Below are positions 21,483 to 31,293 of a stretch of DNA of 64,000 nt, in pieces. Numbering within the stretch: position 1 is the first letter of the stretch; each line of letters starts with the position of its first letter. Source of the DNA: Ustilago trichophora (taxonomy: Eukaryota > Basidiomycota > Ustilaginomycetes > Ustilaginales > Ustilaginaceae). The notes under the pieces are model-generated. The model did no database searches and had not been told where the DNA came from. It was given only the letters and a program-made list of their open reading frames with translations. The stretch lies in the NCBI GenBank assembly GCA_900323505.1, contig OOIN01000033.1, positions 310,001 through 374,000 of the forward strand, written 5' to 3'. A program made the translations under genes and the position numbers.

Positions 21483-22103
21483 ACATGAAATTCTGTCGAC
21501 ACAGTTTTCGCATCTTCAGTCCGCTCTGCATATTCATCCTGACTTCCGATACCCGCACGTCCGCACATCCGCACGTCCTCTCAATACTATCGACAGTTTC
21601 ACATTCTCTTGGTTGCGTTTTGCAGCGGCGCTGCTGTGTATTTCACACGGTTGCAGTCTTGTGTAACGGATCTTCGGATCTCTTTCTACTACAGTCTGTG
21701 TGAAGAATTTTGCTAGCATCGTTGGGCATCACCATCAGAAGCAAGCGTTGGTGCTAAGAAATGTGCAAATGGTCTTGTCAGGGTGGCTCGATCGCCAACA
21801 CGTCCTTTTTCTCTTTGCGAAGAAGAGCAACAGCAACCAAGAAGAAGAACAAGCCGGCGCTTCCCTTTTTTTTGTGTTGCTTTTCTCGGTAGTTTTCTCT
21901 TCTTGGGCGCGTTTGCCGTGGACGTGTGACAGGAAAGAGCTTAATTTGGCTCCATTTTTGTGCTTGGTTGCACCGAGCGCTCGCTCCGATGTTCTTCCTG
22001 CCACTGCTTTTTGATCGTCCTTCCTACCTTCCATCACCACCGACTGACTGAGCCTCTTATCGCCTCACCTCGATAAGAGAAGCTCGTCTTCAACAAAACC
22101 AAA
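21483..22103. other. Intergenic region upstream of ALG9
   Basis: 621 bases. The first part is presumably the SPC2 3' UTR; the last 200 bases are pyrimidine rich and likely the ALG9 promoter and leader. No gene seen. Confidence 0.6.
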
Positions 22104-24449
22104 ATGGCGTCACCTCATGTCCCCAAGGGTCAGGGACTCCGTTTCCAGAAGCAAGGCGACGCCAGCTTCGCCAAGGCCACCGCTGCCAAGGATGCTGCTG
22201 CCAAGGATGCCCTCCTCTCTCGCCGCAATGCCCTCTTCCAGGACTACGCTAGGGCACACCAGAAGCCAGCCTGGTCGCCTTCCATCTCGGCCGCCTTCCG
22301 CTTCCTCATCATCATTCGTGTCTCTTCTGCCATGTACTCAGTCATCAAGGATTGCGACGAGTCGTTTGGATACTGGGAGCCTCTCCACCTTCTCGTCTTT
22401 CCTCGCGGCAAGCACCACGCATCGGTACCCTTCCAGACCTGGGAATATTCACCCGAGTTTGCCATCCGATCTTGGGCTTTCATCGCTCAATACGTGCCAC
22501 TCACAAAGACACTCGCCTACTTGGGTGTTGGCAAGCGTCAGGTCTTCTTCGCTGTTCGACTGCTGCTCGCCTTCATCTCCTCTTTCGTAGACGCCAGGTT
22601 CTACAAGGCCATTGCTGATGTCTTCAGCGCCCGAGTCGGACGCTACTGTCTCATGGCTCTTGCTGCCACTGCTGGAATCTACGAGGCCTCGACCGCTTTC
22701 TTGCCTTCCACCTTTGTCATGCACGCCACCACCCTCGCCTTCTCTGCCTCCCTCTACCCTGCACGACTGCCTTCCACCGACTCTTCGGTGCTCTCGGACC
22801 CGTCTCAGCGACCTTTTAGGTCCGAGCGTCTCATTGTTGCCACGCTCTCCTTCGCTGCAGGCGCCATCCTCGGTTGGCCTTTTGCCATCATCTTGGCGCT
22901 GCCCTTTGTCCTCGAGCAGCTCTTCCTCCGTGGAGACGACGTCATCGCAAACGGCAAATACTCGCACTGGACTGTAGCTAGGTGGTCAACTGCGATCGGT
23001 GCTGCCGTTCTCTCGGTCATCCTCACTCTTCCCGTTCTTGCTATCGATACTCTTGCCTACGGCAAGCTCTCATTTGCGCCACTCAACACTGTTCTCTACA
23101 ACCTCTTCTCCCGAAGCAGAGGTGCCGGCCCTGAGCTGTACGGAACCGAACCTTTTACGTTCTACTTTTCCAACCTCTTCCTCAACTTCAACGTCTTTTT
23201 CCCCCTCGCGCTGCTCTCTCTGCCCTTGCTGCTTGTCAGCGTTCGCTTCGACCCTAGACGCTTCCAGCGACCAGCTCTTGAAAACAAGAAAGGTCATACA
23301 TCCACCGAAAAGCCCTCGAGCCTCTTCTCGCTCGCTCTTCTCCGCATCGCTCCCTTCTATCTCTGGCTTGTTGTCCTCAGCGTCCAGGCGCACAAGGAGG
23401 AACGCTTCATGTACCCAGCTTACACGCTCCTTTGCTTGAACGCCGCCGTGTCGCTCTACCTCATACGCTCGCTGGCCGAGGTCACTTTTGTCAAGATCAC
23501 CAAGTCTCCCTACCGCGCATCCAAGTCGAGCCTCTTTACCACCATCACTTCCTCGATCCTTGCCGTTGGTGTTCTGCTCGGCGTCTTGCGATCCGTAGGC
23601 CAGCTCAACAACTACCACTCTCCCTTCGATGTCCTCTTCCATTTTGAGGGATACGAGCTTCCTCGTGTGGTGGCCAGCAAATTTCCCGAGACTCTCAGCC
23701 CCGCTATTCAACAGCGCATTGCTCGTGGTCTGTCTCCCGTCGCGACTGAGCAAGAGAAGGACTACAACGACCGCGGCTACGGGGCCGAGAACAAGGGTAA
23801 CAGTGTCGATCTCACCATCGATCTCTCCCCGCTCACGACGCTCGACAAGCCCATCAGGCTGTGCTATGGTAAAGAATGGCACCGTTTCCCCACCCACTTC
23901 CTCGTCCCTGCCGGCGTCGAGGTCGAGTGGATCAAGAGCGAGTTCAGCGGCATCCTTCCCAAGCACTTTGATGTTGACGCCGCCTCGCCCGTGCAGCCCT
24001 CTGACGTTGTCGCCCACACCCTCGATGCCACCCTTGGCTGGACCTGGCCGTGGTCCACCGTCACCCGCCGCGTCCAGCCCGGATTCAACGACCTCAACAA
24101 AGAAGAGCCGGACCGCTACGTCGATGTCTCGACCTGCGACTACCTTGTTGACCTCGACCTTCCTCACCGTAGCCTCGTCTCCAGTGGCAAAGAATCACTC
24201 TACGAACCGCGTTATGCGACAAAGACGGAGGAGTGGGATCGCGTCTTCTGCGGAGCATTCCTGGATGCCGAGTTCAGCCGTCCCGCCGCTGATCCTCGCG
24301 ACTCGATTCTGAAAAAGGTCGTGCAGAAGGCAGCGGCGGCAATGCATCGCGCTTTCTGGCTGCCAAAGTCGTGGCCCGGTAACGCCAACATGTACGGCGA
24401 CTACTGCTTGCTTCGCAGCCGTAACAGCCAATTCAGCCCTGCTTCTTAG
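22104..24449 (+). CDS. ALG9: Dolichol-P-mannose alpha-1,2-mannosyltransferase ALG9
   Basis: ER-membrane glycosyltransferase of family GT22 that adds alpha-1,2-mannose to lipid-linked oligosaccharide intermediates on the lumenal side during N-glycan assembly. 781 residues in one exon. The lumenal catalytic loop motif DCDESFGYWEP is at residues 83-93, followed by the FQTWEYSPEFAIRSW motif. HKEERFMYPAY, the second GT22 signature, is at about residue 428. About ten hydrophobic spans cover residues 65-490, and a large soluble lumenal C-terminal domain follows (residues 500-781), longer than yeast Alg9 (555) mainly there. The ATG follows an ACCAAA context. It is closest to ALG9 rather than ALG12 or PIG-B by the DCDE and HKEER contexts. 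Confidence 0.92.
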   Translation: MASPHVPKGQGLRFQKQGDASFAKATAAKDAAAKDALLSRRNALFQDYARAHQKPAWSPSISAAFRFLIIIRVSSAMYSVIKDCDESFGYWEPLHLLVFPRGKHHASVPFQTWEYSPEFAIRSWAFIAQYVPLTKTLAYLGVGKRQVFFAVRLLLAFISSFVDARFYKAIADVFSARVGRYCLMALAATAGIYEASTAFLPSTFVMHATTLAFSASLYPARLPSTDSSVLSDPSQRPFRSERLIVATLSFAAGAILGWPFAIILALPFVLEQLFLRGDDVIANGKYSHWTVARWSTAIGAAVLSVILTLPVLAIDTLAYGKLSFAPLNTVLYNLFSRSRGAGPELYGTEPFTFYFSNLFLNFNVFFPLALLSLPLLLVSVRFDPRRFQRPALENKKGHTSTEKPSSLFSLALLRIAPFYLWLVVLSVQAHKEERFMYPAYTLLCLNAAVSLYLIRSLAEVTFVKITKSPYRASKSSLFTTITSSILAVGVLLGVLRSVGQLNNYHSPFDVLFHFEGYELPRVVASKFPETLSPAIQQRIARGLSPVATEQEKDYNDRGYGAENKGNSVDLTIDLSPLTTLDKPIRLCYGKEWHRFPTHFLVPAGVEVEWIKSEFSGILPKHFDVDAASPVQPSDVVAHTLDATLGWTWPWSTVTRRVQPGFNDLNKEEPDRYVDVSTCDYLVDLDLPHRSLVSSGKESLYEPRYATKTEEWDRVFCGAFLDAEFSRPAADPRDSILKKVVQKAAAAMHRAFWLPKSWPGNANMYGDYCLLRSRNSQFSPAS

Positions 24450-24770
24450 CGCCTATAGAGTGGCTGCTTCTTATCCAATCTGCAATGTAAATAACTTAGT
24501 CATGATCATTCAAAAAAAAAATTCATCTTTGATAAAAGGGATCATCACTGTTCGACCCAGCGAAGTTCGACAGATTTGATGCTTGCAAAAGCAGCACACA
24601 CAGATGAAAGCACCGTCGAAGCCTTCGGTGACTCACATCAGCATGCCACAAACATCACACAAAAAAAACAGCAACAGGATCCAGCTTCCTGGGAGACAGG
24701 CAGGCTTGGTTTGAACGAGATTGCATTTTGTGCAAGCAACGACCATAAATCGGGAGGTGAAGTTTTTTTT
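24450..24770. other. Convergent intergenic region
   Basis: 321 bases between the stops of ALG9 and ORC1. It carries short A-runs (around 24511 and 24661) and presumably both 3' UTRs. No gene seen. Confidence 0.6.
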
Positions 24771-27716
24771 TCAGAGCATCTTTCTCAGCCTCTCGTCTGG
24801 ATCGTGTTCGAAAGCCAATCGGACCTCGTCTTCCTGGCACGCCAGCATGAGTCTTGCGAAACCGCCTGCTCTTCCCGTACCCGCGCCTTGACCTACACAA
24901 ATGATGAGCCCTAAGGAGGAGAGGATTGCCAGGGGAGCGTCGAGTGAGGTTTCTTCTGCCCCCACTGTTGCCGAGGTGTTACTGATCTGTCCAAAAGTGG
25001 TACTTGTACTGATGCCGTACATTCTGCAGATGGCTTTATGGTGACTTGAAACGTCTCCGAGTTCTGCTTCTGCCAGACCGGAGCGGCGAAGGCAAGATAA
25101 GAGGCTAAGAAGCAAAATCTTTGCGTGTAGAGGTAGCGATAAGATGTGCGAGACTTTGCCGGATTTCACCATCGAGTCGAGGACCGATTTCATGTCCAGG
25201 ATTGTCACCGGTTTGGGGGTTGCACAAGGAACGGGTGAAGTCTTGGCCTTCAGCTCAACAAGCTCGATGGAACGCCTACAGACGTCGAGCATGCGTCGTG
25301 CGTCACCAGAGACATTCGATACACGTTTGGAGACGTAGGTGATGGCGTCGTGACTGAGGACATTGGCGCACCCTGTTGCCTTTTCTGGCTCTGCGTCTTG
25401 GGAGGATGACTCGAGTGGGTCGGTGATGCCAAGACGAGATTTGACGATTTCGACAAGCTGTCTGTCGGTGTAGGGCATAAAGGTGATCCTGGTCATACCG
25501 AGTCGACTTGCTACTTTGGCGTTGAGCGTTCGTTCGGGCAAGTCCATCGTGTTTGCCACTGCAATGACCACGAGACGGGAGCCACGGGTGTTGGGCCAGT
25601 TGAACATGTTATACATCACATCCTGCCTCGCTGTCACCAACTGATCCAATTCGTCCATCAACACGACTGTTGCCGCTCTTCCAGGTCCCGCGCCCACACC
25701 CGCCCCTCCCGCAGCACCAGACATCTTTGTCGCTCCCACCCTAGCAAAATGCGAGCTCAACAACCCCAACGCGGTCTTGGGCGATGTCCGCTGTCCTCCC
25801 GAAACGGCAGACCAAAGCAAGGTGTACGCCTGCGAGGCATCGGCGAGCTTCATCCCGTTGATCTCGACAAAGCTGAACGGATTCATCTCGTTGCGCTCTG
25901 CTCTGGCGGTAAGTGCTCGAATCACCTCGCGGACGGTGGCGGTTTTGCCGGTACCGGGAACACCGGAAACGTAGACACAGCCGCCAATGCCTTCTTCAAC
26001 GGCATCTTCCACGCAGGCCATAATCTCTTCGTATTGGTCTTCGCGGCAGGGGAGGTGGTCGGGGGTGGCACCTACGTGGAGAAGGCGTTTGGCACGATCG
26101 TGTGGGGATAGCGTCTGCGCTTCTTCGCTGGGGAGAAGGGAGAGTTTCGGCGGTCGTGCGGGTAAAGTCGGGTGGGGGAGACTGCGTGCTTTCAACCCCA
26201 TCAAGCGCGCTTTGGATCGAGGTGTAGCCTGGGCTTTTGCCGGACTGGCTAGGCCCAATGCTGCTCTCTGCGGGGTGGTGAGCACGCGGCGCTTTGTAGG
26301 CGTCATTGGCGTTGCGTCCTTTGGCAGCTTGACCCGTTTCCGAGGTGTGAGGTTGAACGTCTTGCCAAAATCATCATCGTCGTCATCGTCCACATCGGAA
26401 GGCGGGGCGCTGAACTGCGATCCCTCGTTGTCAGACGATTCAGGTGTCTCCAAATGTCGAGCTTTGACGAGCAGGTTGTCTTCCACTTCGAACTCGTCGC
26501 CGCTCTGGAACGAGTCGTCCGAGGCAATGTCAGAGTCTGAGGAGAAGCCGTTGGCTTTTTTGCGGTTGTACTTGCGCCTTGGGGGGGCAACGCCAGCGGA
26601 GAGCGAATCTTGTTTGCGTGGGCGACCGGGACGACGTTTGGGTGCGTCGAGGTCGATGGCAGATGGCGTGCCCGTTGAGCGAGCGCGTGTGGATTTGGTA
26701 GGGAGGTCGGAGGTAGAGGCGACCGAGGATGGTGTGGTTGCACGTGCTGCTGTTCTGGGAGTAGAGGTTGGAGGATCTGCAGCCGAGGATTGGGCATCTC
26801 TCTGGACTTCTTCCACCAGATCCTTGACGCCTTGACCCTGCGACGTAGCTACGTCTGAAGAATCATCCTTGAGATCCCATCCAGCGCCTTGCTTTCCTTT
26901 CTCGACAAGCTTTGCCCAATCTATCCTCCAAAACAGCTCCCTGTTGGGATCCACCGCGCGCTCGCAAAACAGATGCGTAGGGAACGACTTATTCTTGTAT
27001 AATGTGGTGGTCTTGCCTGTCTTCTTCTTGGCGTTCCCGTTCGCTGCGTTCACCGCTGCATTGTCTGCCGCATTCGCTGAAAGCGCCGAGAGCGCCAAAG
27101 ACTCCTTGATCGCCTTGGAGCACTCTGGCTGGCTCGAATGGATGTGCACCTTTGCGATGATTTCGTCTGCATCAAACGAGTAGTCGTGCAGCGAGGGGCC
27201 TGCCTCGAATGTGTCGCCGTCCTTGCCAGATTTGGCGCTGGTCTTGGTGCGGCGTTTGGTGAGAGAGGTGGCTTTGTGGGTGTAGTAGATCTCGTGACGG
27301 CTGGTGATGCCAGACATGCGCTTCTTGGCCATAGTTGACATCCATTCTGGCCAATGAAGGAGACGGCAGACTCCAAAAATTTTGCCCTCTTCTGTTGCGT
27401 CCGTCCAGAGATGAGTCAAGACGCCAGCAAGTGGAGCTTGGTAAGAGGAGGGAAGGTAAACGACATCTCCAATGCGAAACTCTTCTGGCTCGAGAGTCTG
27501 TTTTGAGGATGATTGTGAGGCTCTGCGAGTGCGTGGGTCTCGATTCTCATCGTCGTCGTCCGAGGAGAGCTCTTCGCCTTCCGAGTCGGGTACAGAGTCG
27601 ATTGGGCGTGGAAGTCGAGTGAATGCGCGAAAGTGGCTTGTCGAGGTGCCCGCTTCTGAAGTAGCCAGCGGTTCTTGTGGCTCAAACGAGTATGTCGGTG
27701 CGATATTGGGCGGCAT
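24771..27716 (-). CDS. ORC1: Origin recognition complex subunit 1
   Basis: Largest ORC subunit, an AAA+ ATPase that marks replication origins and loads Cdc6/MCM. 981 residues, one exon. A BAH domain lies around residues 80-165 (FRIGDVVYLPSSYQAPLAG, then the hydrophobic core around GVCRLLHWPEWM), as in yeast and animal Orc1. A long basic/acidic linker follows (residues 170-530), with RPGRPRK and a KRRPGR AT-hook-like motif. The AAA+ module has Walker A GVPGTGKTATV at about residue 584, Walker B VVLMDELDQL at about 683, sensor 1 VIAVANTMDLP, and SGDARRMLDVCRR as sensor 2. A winged-helix domain closes the protein. Presence of BAH separates it from Cdc6. Confidence 0.94.
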   Translation of the reverse strand: MPPNIAPTYSFEPQEPLATSEAGTSTSHFRAFTRLPRPIDSVPDSEGEELSSDDDDENRDPRTRRASQSSSKQTLEPEEFRIGDVVYLPSSYQAPLAGVLTHLWTDATEEGKIFGVCRLLHWPEWMSTMAKKRMSGITSRHEIYYTHKATSLTKRRTKTSAKSGKDGDTFEAGPSLHDYSFDADEIIAKVHIHSSQPECSKAIKESLALSALSANAADNAAVNAANGNAKKKTGKTTTLYKNKSFPTHLFCERAVDPNRELFWRIDWAKLVEKGKQGAGWDLKDDSSDVATSQGQGVKDLVEEVQRDAQSSAADPPTSTPRTAARATTPSSVASTSDLPTKSTRARSTGTPSAIDLDAPKRRPGRPRKQDSLSAGVAPPRRKYNRKKANGFSSDSDIASDDSFQSGDEFEVEDNLLVKARHLETPESSDNEGSQFSAPPSDVDDDDDDDFGKTFNLTPRKRVKLPKDATPMTPTKRRVLTTPQRAALGLASPAKAQATPRSKARLMGLKARSLPHPTLPARPPKLSLLPSEEAQTLSPHDRAKRLLHVGATPDHLPCREDQYEEIMACVEDAVEEGIGGCVYVSGVPGTGKTATVREVIRALTARAERNEMNPFSFVEINGMKLADASQAYTLLWSAVSGGQRTSPKTALGLLSSHFARVGATKMSGAAGGAGVGAGPGRAATVVLMDELDQLVTARQDVMYNMFNWPNTRGSRLVVIAVANTMDLPERTLNAKVASRLGMTRITFMPYTDRQLVEIVKSRLGITDPLESSSQDAEPEKATGCANVLSHDAITYVSKRVSNVSGDARRMLDVCRRSIELVELKAKTSPVPCATPKPVTILDMKSVLDSMVKSGKVSHILSLPLHAKILLLSLLSCLRRSGLAEAELGDVSSHHKAICRMYGISTSTTFGQISNTSATVGAEETSLDAPLAILSSLGLIICVGQGAGTGRAGGFARLMLACQEDEVRLAFEHDPDERLRKML

Positions 27717-28121
27717 GATGGAAGTAGAGATATGGCTGTGATGTATGATGAGGATGAAGATATAGATAGATGGATGATGTCGCTCAGTTGTTTGAAACCA
27801 ACACTCTCTCTTTTAGAATCATTAACGCGTGGCGTAAATTACGGCCCCAAAAAGCGAAAGAGACGCGACATCTGAATCGCACGAGAAGGCGCACGTACCA
27901 CAAGCGCTTTTCGAGTCAAGAAAGTGTCCGACTCTCTCCTCTTGCTATCGACCTTGATGTCAACGTTCCAGTATGTTGGACAGCTCCTACCCGTCGCATC
28001 ATCTTTGATATCCACAAAATCACAACCAACACTCTAACTAGTGGTCACAACACAGCATCGTATATCCAAGCATCACCAGCGTTGACCTCCACACCTTGGG
28101 CCGAACCCGGCTGCTTTCAAG
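27717..28121. other. Divergent intergenic region
   Basis: 405 bases shared by ORC1 (minus) and the mitochondrial kinase (plus). No palindrome of the CTGTACAG class seen here and no coding sequence. Confidence 0.6.
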
Positions 28122-29636
28122 ATGATTGCCCTCCGGTCCGGAGCGAGAGTCCTTTGTCGCTCCAATGCCACCATCATTAGCATTTCACAACACCTCCGTA
28201 CCATCGCCTCTACCTCCTACACTGGCGAGAAGCGCTACTATCCACCACCAGAGCCCTTTGTCAGCTCTGCCAGCGATACCGTCTCCATCGAGCCCTCTCC
28301 CTTTTCCACCTTCGGTGCCTCGCCCGATCTTCTCACCCACTACCTCTCTCTTCAGCCCGCCCCTCTGACGCTTCGCCAACTCATGGCGCAAGGTGGAAAA
28401 CCAGCGCAAGCATTGACCCCGGAACAGCTGCTCTTATCTGCGCAGCATACACACCGCGAATTACCCATTCGACTAGCACGCAGAGTAGGCGGCTTTCGAG
28501 CACTCCCCTTCATCGTCGGCAGCAACCCATTCATCTCTAGAATAGCCCGACTGTACGCATCGAGCTTCGAGACGCTAGTCAAATTTGGCCAGATCCAGAC
28601 GCAGGAGGACAACCAGCGATTCACTGCCGTCATTGAGGATCTCGTCTCTGCACACGCCCAGAACATCCCTACACTGGCAAGGGGATTTCAAGAGTCGAGA
28701 AAGTATATGGACGCCCGCCAAATTTCGGCCTTCTTGGATGCTGCGATTCATTCGAGAATTGCAATCCGCATGATTGCCGAACAGCATCTGGCGCTTAGTG
28801 CCACTTCGAACGAACTGAGTCATGTGCGACCGAGGACGACCAACAACATTGTTGCTGATGTGGGTCAAGATGCGGATCAAGACTCGGATCATTTGCATCA
28901 CCTCGATCCCGACCTGCCAGCGGAAGGAACCAGCAACCAAGGGCATAACGAATACGGTTCACCTACAGCAGTCGGGATCATCGAGACCCAGTTGAGCCCG
29001 GCTCGCATGACCCGTATGTGCGCTGCGTTCGTCCGCGATCTCTGCGAAGGCACCTTGGGAGCCGCACCCGAGCTCATTCTTGAAGGTGATCTCGATGTGA
29101 CTTATACAGGCGTCCCCGTCCATTTGGAATATGTCATGACAGAGTTGCTCAAGAACTCGTACCGCGCCACCACGGAAAACTTTTTCAAATCCCAATCTGC
29201 CGGTAGCAATTCGCTCAGCAACATGCCACCGGTGATCGTGACCATTGCCCAATCTGCCAACCACGTTTCTCTACGAATTCGAGATCAAGGTGGCGGAATA
29301 TCGCCGCAAAACTTGCCGCATGTGTTTAGTTATGCCTTCACGACTGCGGGGAGCGGATCGGAGCTAGAAGATGCAGAAGAAACCGGTGGTGGACCTTATG
29401 CTATGCAGGCTGTAGGTGGCACGGGCGGAGACGCTTTGGCAGAGATGGGCAAGATGGGATTGGCGTCTGGGTTGGGTACCTTGGCAGGTTTGGGTTATGG
29501 TCTGCCAATGGCAAGGATCTATGCAGAGTATTGGAAGAATGGATCTGCGTTGGATTTGGTCTCGTTGTACGGACATGGATGTGATACTTTTGTCAAGCTG
29601 CCTCGGCATATCGAGCTGTCCAATACCGTCATTTGA
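28122..29636 (+). CDS. Mitochondrial PDK/BCKDK-family protein kinase
   Basis: Mitochondrial matrix kinase that inactivates pyruvate dehydrogenase or branched-chain 2-oxoacid dehydrogenase by phosphorylating E1-alpha. 504 residues, one exon. The N terminus (MIALRSGARVLCRSN) is a plausible presequence. The four-helix domain covers about residues 75-275, with LPIRLARRVGGFRALPFIVG typical of the family. The GHKL ATP-binding domain follows: N-box ELLKNSYRATTE, G1 IRDQGGGI, FSYAFTTA, G2 GLGYGLPMARIYAEYW and a final glycine box LYGHGCDTFVKL. An acidic insert (around residues 243-280) is unusual. Sequence cannot settle PDK versus BCKDK; yeast has Pkp1 and Pkp2. Confidence 0.88.
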   Translation: MIALRSGARVLCRSNATIISISQHLRTIASTSYTGEKRYYPPPEPFVSSASDTVSIEPSPFSTFGASPDLLTHYLSLQPAPLTLRQLMAQGGKPAQALTPEQLLLSAQHTHRELPIRLARRVGGFRALPFIVGSNPFISRIARLYASSFETLVKFGQIQTQEDNQRFTAVIEDLVSAHAQNIPTLARGFQESRKYMDARQISAFLDAAIHSRIAIRMIAEQHLALSATSNELSHVRPRTTNNIVADVGQDADQDSDHLHHLDPDLPAEGTSNQGHNEYGSPTAVGIIETQLSPARMTRMCAAFVRDLCEGTLGAAPELILEGDLDVTYTGVPVHLEYVMTELLKNSYRATTENFFKSQSAGSNSLSNMPPVIVTIAQSANHVSLRIRDQGGGISPQNLPHVFSYAFTTAGSGSELEDAEETGGGPYAMQAVGGTGGDALAEMGKMGLASGLGTLAGLGYGLPMARIYAEYWKNGSALDLVSLYGHGCDTFVKLPRHIELSNTVI

Positions 29637-29948
29637 GAGAGGAGTCAAAAGAAGGGAGAGAATGATAGCTTTGTATTTGTACCGCACTCACTAGCATCGT
29701 TTGCAATTCTATGCCGAGTCGCACGTACTCGCGCTCGAACTTCAGTTGAACTTGTTTCGAAAGACAGTTGTGAGCTCTTGTCCCACACCTAGGGCAGACA
29801 GACAGATAGGCGGCACAATGACACCATTTCTTCCACTCGATTTTGGAGGCAACCGGACGATTCCATTCGAAACGAAGCGTCAGGTGTAAAGATGAGGGAG
29901 GGTAGATTAGGTTACATCAAACCGGGAAATTAAAGTAGGAGAGCGAGC

Positions 29949-29982
<34 letters not shown>

Positions 29983-30101
29983 TTCAAGAGCTCGTAAAAA
30001 GTATTTGCCCCCACGATTTGGGTGGGCTATACAGGTACGAACGAACACTTGCAGAAAATGAATCGAGTAATAACAACAACAAATTTGGAGAGCAACATTA
30101 T
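29637..30101. other. Convergent intergenic region with GA microsatellite
   Basis: 465 bases between the kinase and the first acetate-transporter-family gene. A GA-rich microsatellite with scattered GC (GAGCGAGCGAGAGA..., about 29941-29982) lies inside. No gene seen. Confidence 0.7.
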
Positions 30102-31293
30102 CTAATCCTTCTTGCCGAGAGGAATGACGGGCAAAGTGAAGAAGCTATTGTAAGGGCTAAGGAATGAAGCGATTCCAAGGTAGTAACCTGCGAAGCCGGT
30201 AGCGATGCCAAAAGCTCCACCTGCGGTTTGGAGGGCTTTGATGCCTGTGTAAGCGTGAGCGCCAAGCATGATGAATGTGACCCAGAGGAGGAAGATGAGT
30301 ACGAAGAGAGAGACTGAACCTCGGAGGGATGCGATCTGTTCCAAAGAAGCGCAAAAAAGGAAGAAAAAAAAAAAAAGAAACGAAGAGGGTTGTCAGTGAT
30401 CTGTGAAGCGGAGGAAAACAAAAAGGTGCAACAACTTACAAGGTAAATGGTGGTGATACCGAACCAAATCCAGAGGTAGAGACCAATGGCCGACTCTGCC
30501 TCAGCGGCGTACGGCGAACCCTTTGCATAGATTCCTGGTTGACCATTGTAGGTGCCCATGAAGCCGAAGAATGGAATCTGTAGAGCAGAGCACACCCAAG
30601 TTACAAATAAAGTCAGCAAGTGTTTCAACCATGCTTATCAGAAGCAGAGATGAAAAAAAACTTACCAAGATAACCGAGTAACCCCACCAAAACATGCCGA
30701 AGGAGCAGAAAACAGTAGCACCAAACGTGTTTCCACTGGCAAACTCCCAGAGACCGGCAAGGAACTGGGCGAGACCACCATAGGAGAGAGCGAAACCGAT
30801 GACGGCGTTGGGAATTGCGATGCCCTGAATCTGAATGTTGTAGAGCGAGAGGAGCAAGGTTGTGGTGGAGAAGCCGAAAACTATCATTGCAACGAAGGAG
30901 GGTTTTTAGTTGGGAATAAGAGAATGTCAATTAGGATTCAAACCAAAAAAAAGAATGATTCAAGAGAGAAGGAAGGAAAGACAACTCACCACCGAGGGGA
31001 AGAGGATTAGCGATTCTCCTGTGGTTGTTTGCGATAGCGATGAGGTCGTCATCTGCAAAGTGGCCACCTGGGGTCAGAGTTCGGCTGAGCTGTTTACCAG
31101 TTCCTCCACCGTTGTAGAGGGGAGCCTGATGAGGGAGGGAGGATTTCTCGTTTTCAAAGCTGTGGTGACCGTTGGAGTGACCGTTGGAGTAACCGTTGGC
31201 GTTACCGTTGGTGTGCGTGTCGACGGCGGTGGGAGCACCGTTGGTGTCGGCAGCTGTCATCATGTGGCTGTTTGGGTTTGCGACTTGGGACAT
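30102..31293 (-). CDS. GPR1/FUN34/YaaH-family acetate (or ammonium) transporter, copy A
   Basis: Six-span plasma-membrane channel/transporter of the AceTr family (yeast Ato1-3, Y. lipolytica Gpr1). Four exons on the minus strand (31293-30990, 30880-30666, 30577-30440, 30335-30102) give 296 residues; all junctions are GT-AG. The N tail is Asn/Gly/His-rich with a TPGGHFADDD segment. The family signature appears as NPLPLG, split by intron 1 before VFGFSTTTLLLSLYN. Helix motifs follow: LSYGGLAQFLAGLWEFASGN, TVFCSFGMFWWGYSVIL, YLWIWFGITTIYL, then FAGYYLGIASFLSP and the usual LPVIPL end. Neighbouring gene at 33811-34842 is a divergent family member. Acetate versus ammonium transport cannot be decided. 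Confidence 0.9.

Noticed and set aside
23070..24167. 365-codon minus-strand frame opposite ALG9
   Set aside because: Glu/Gly/Val/Arg-rich shadow typical of antisense to CpG-rich coding DNA; ALG9 motifs are unambiguous.
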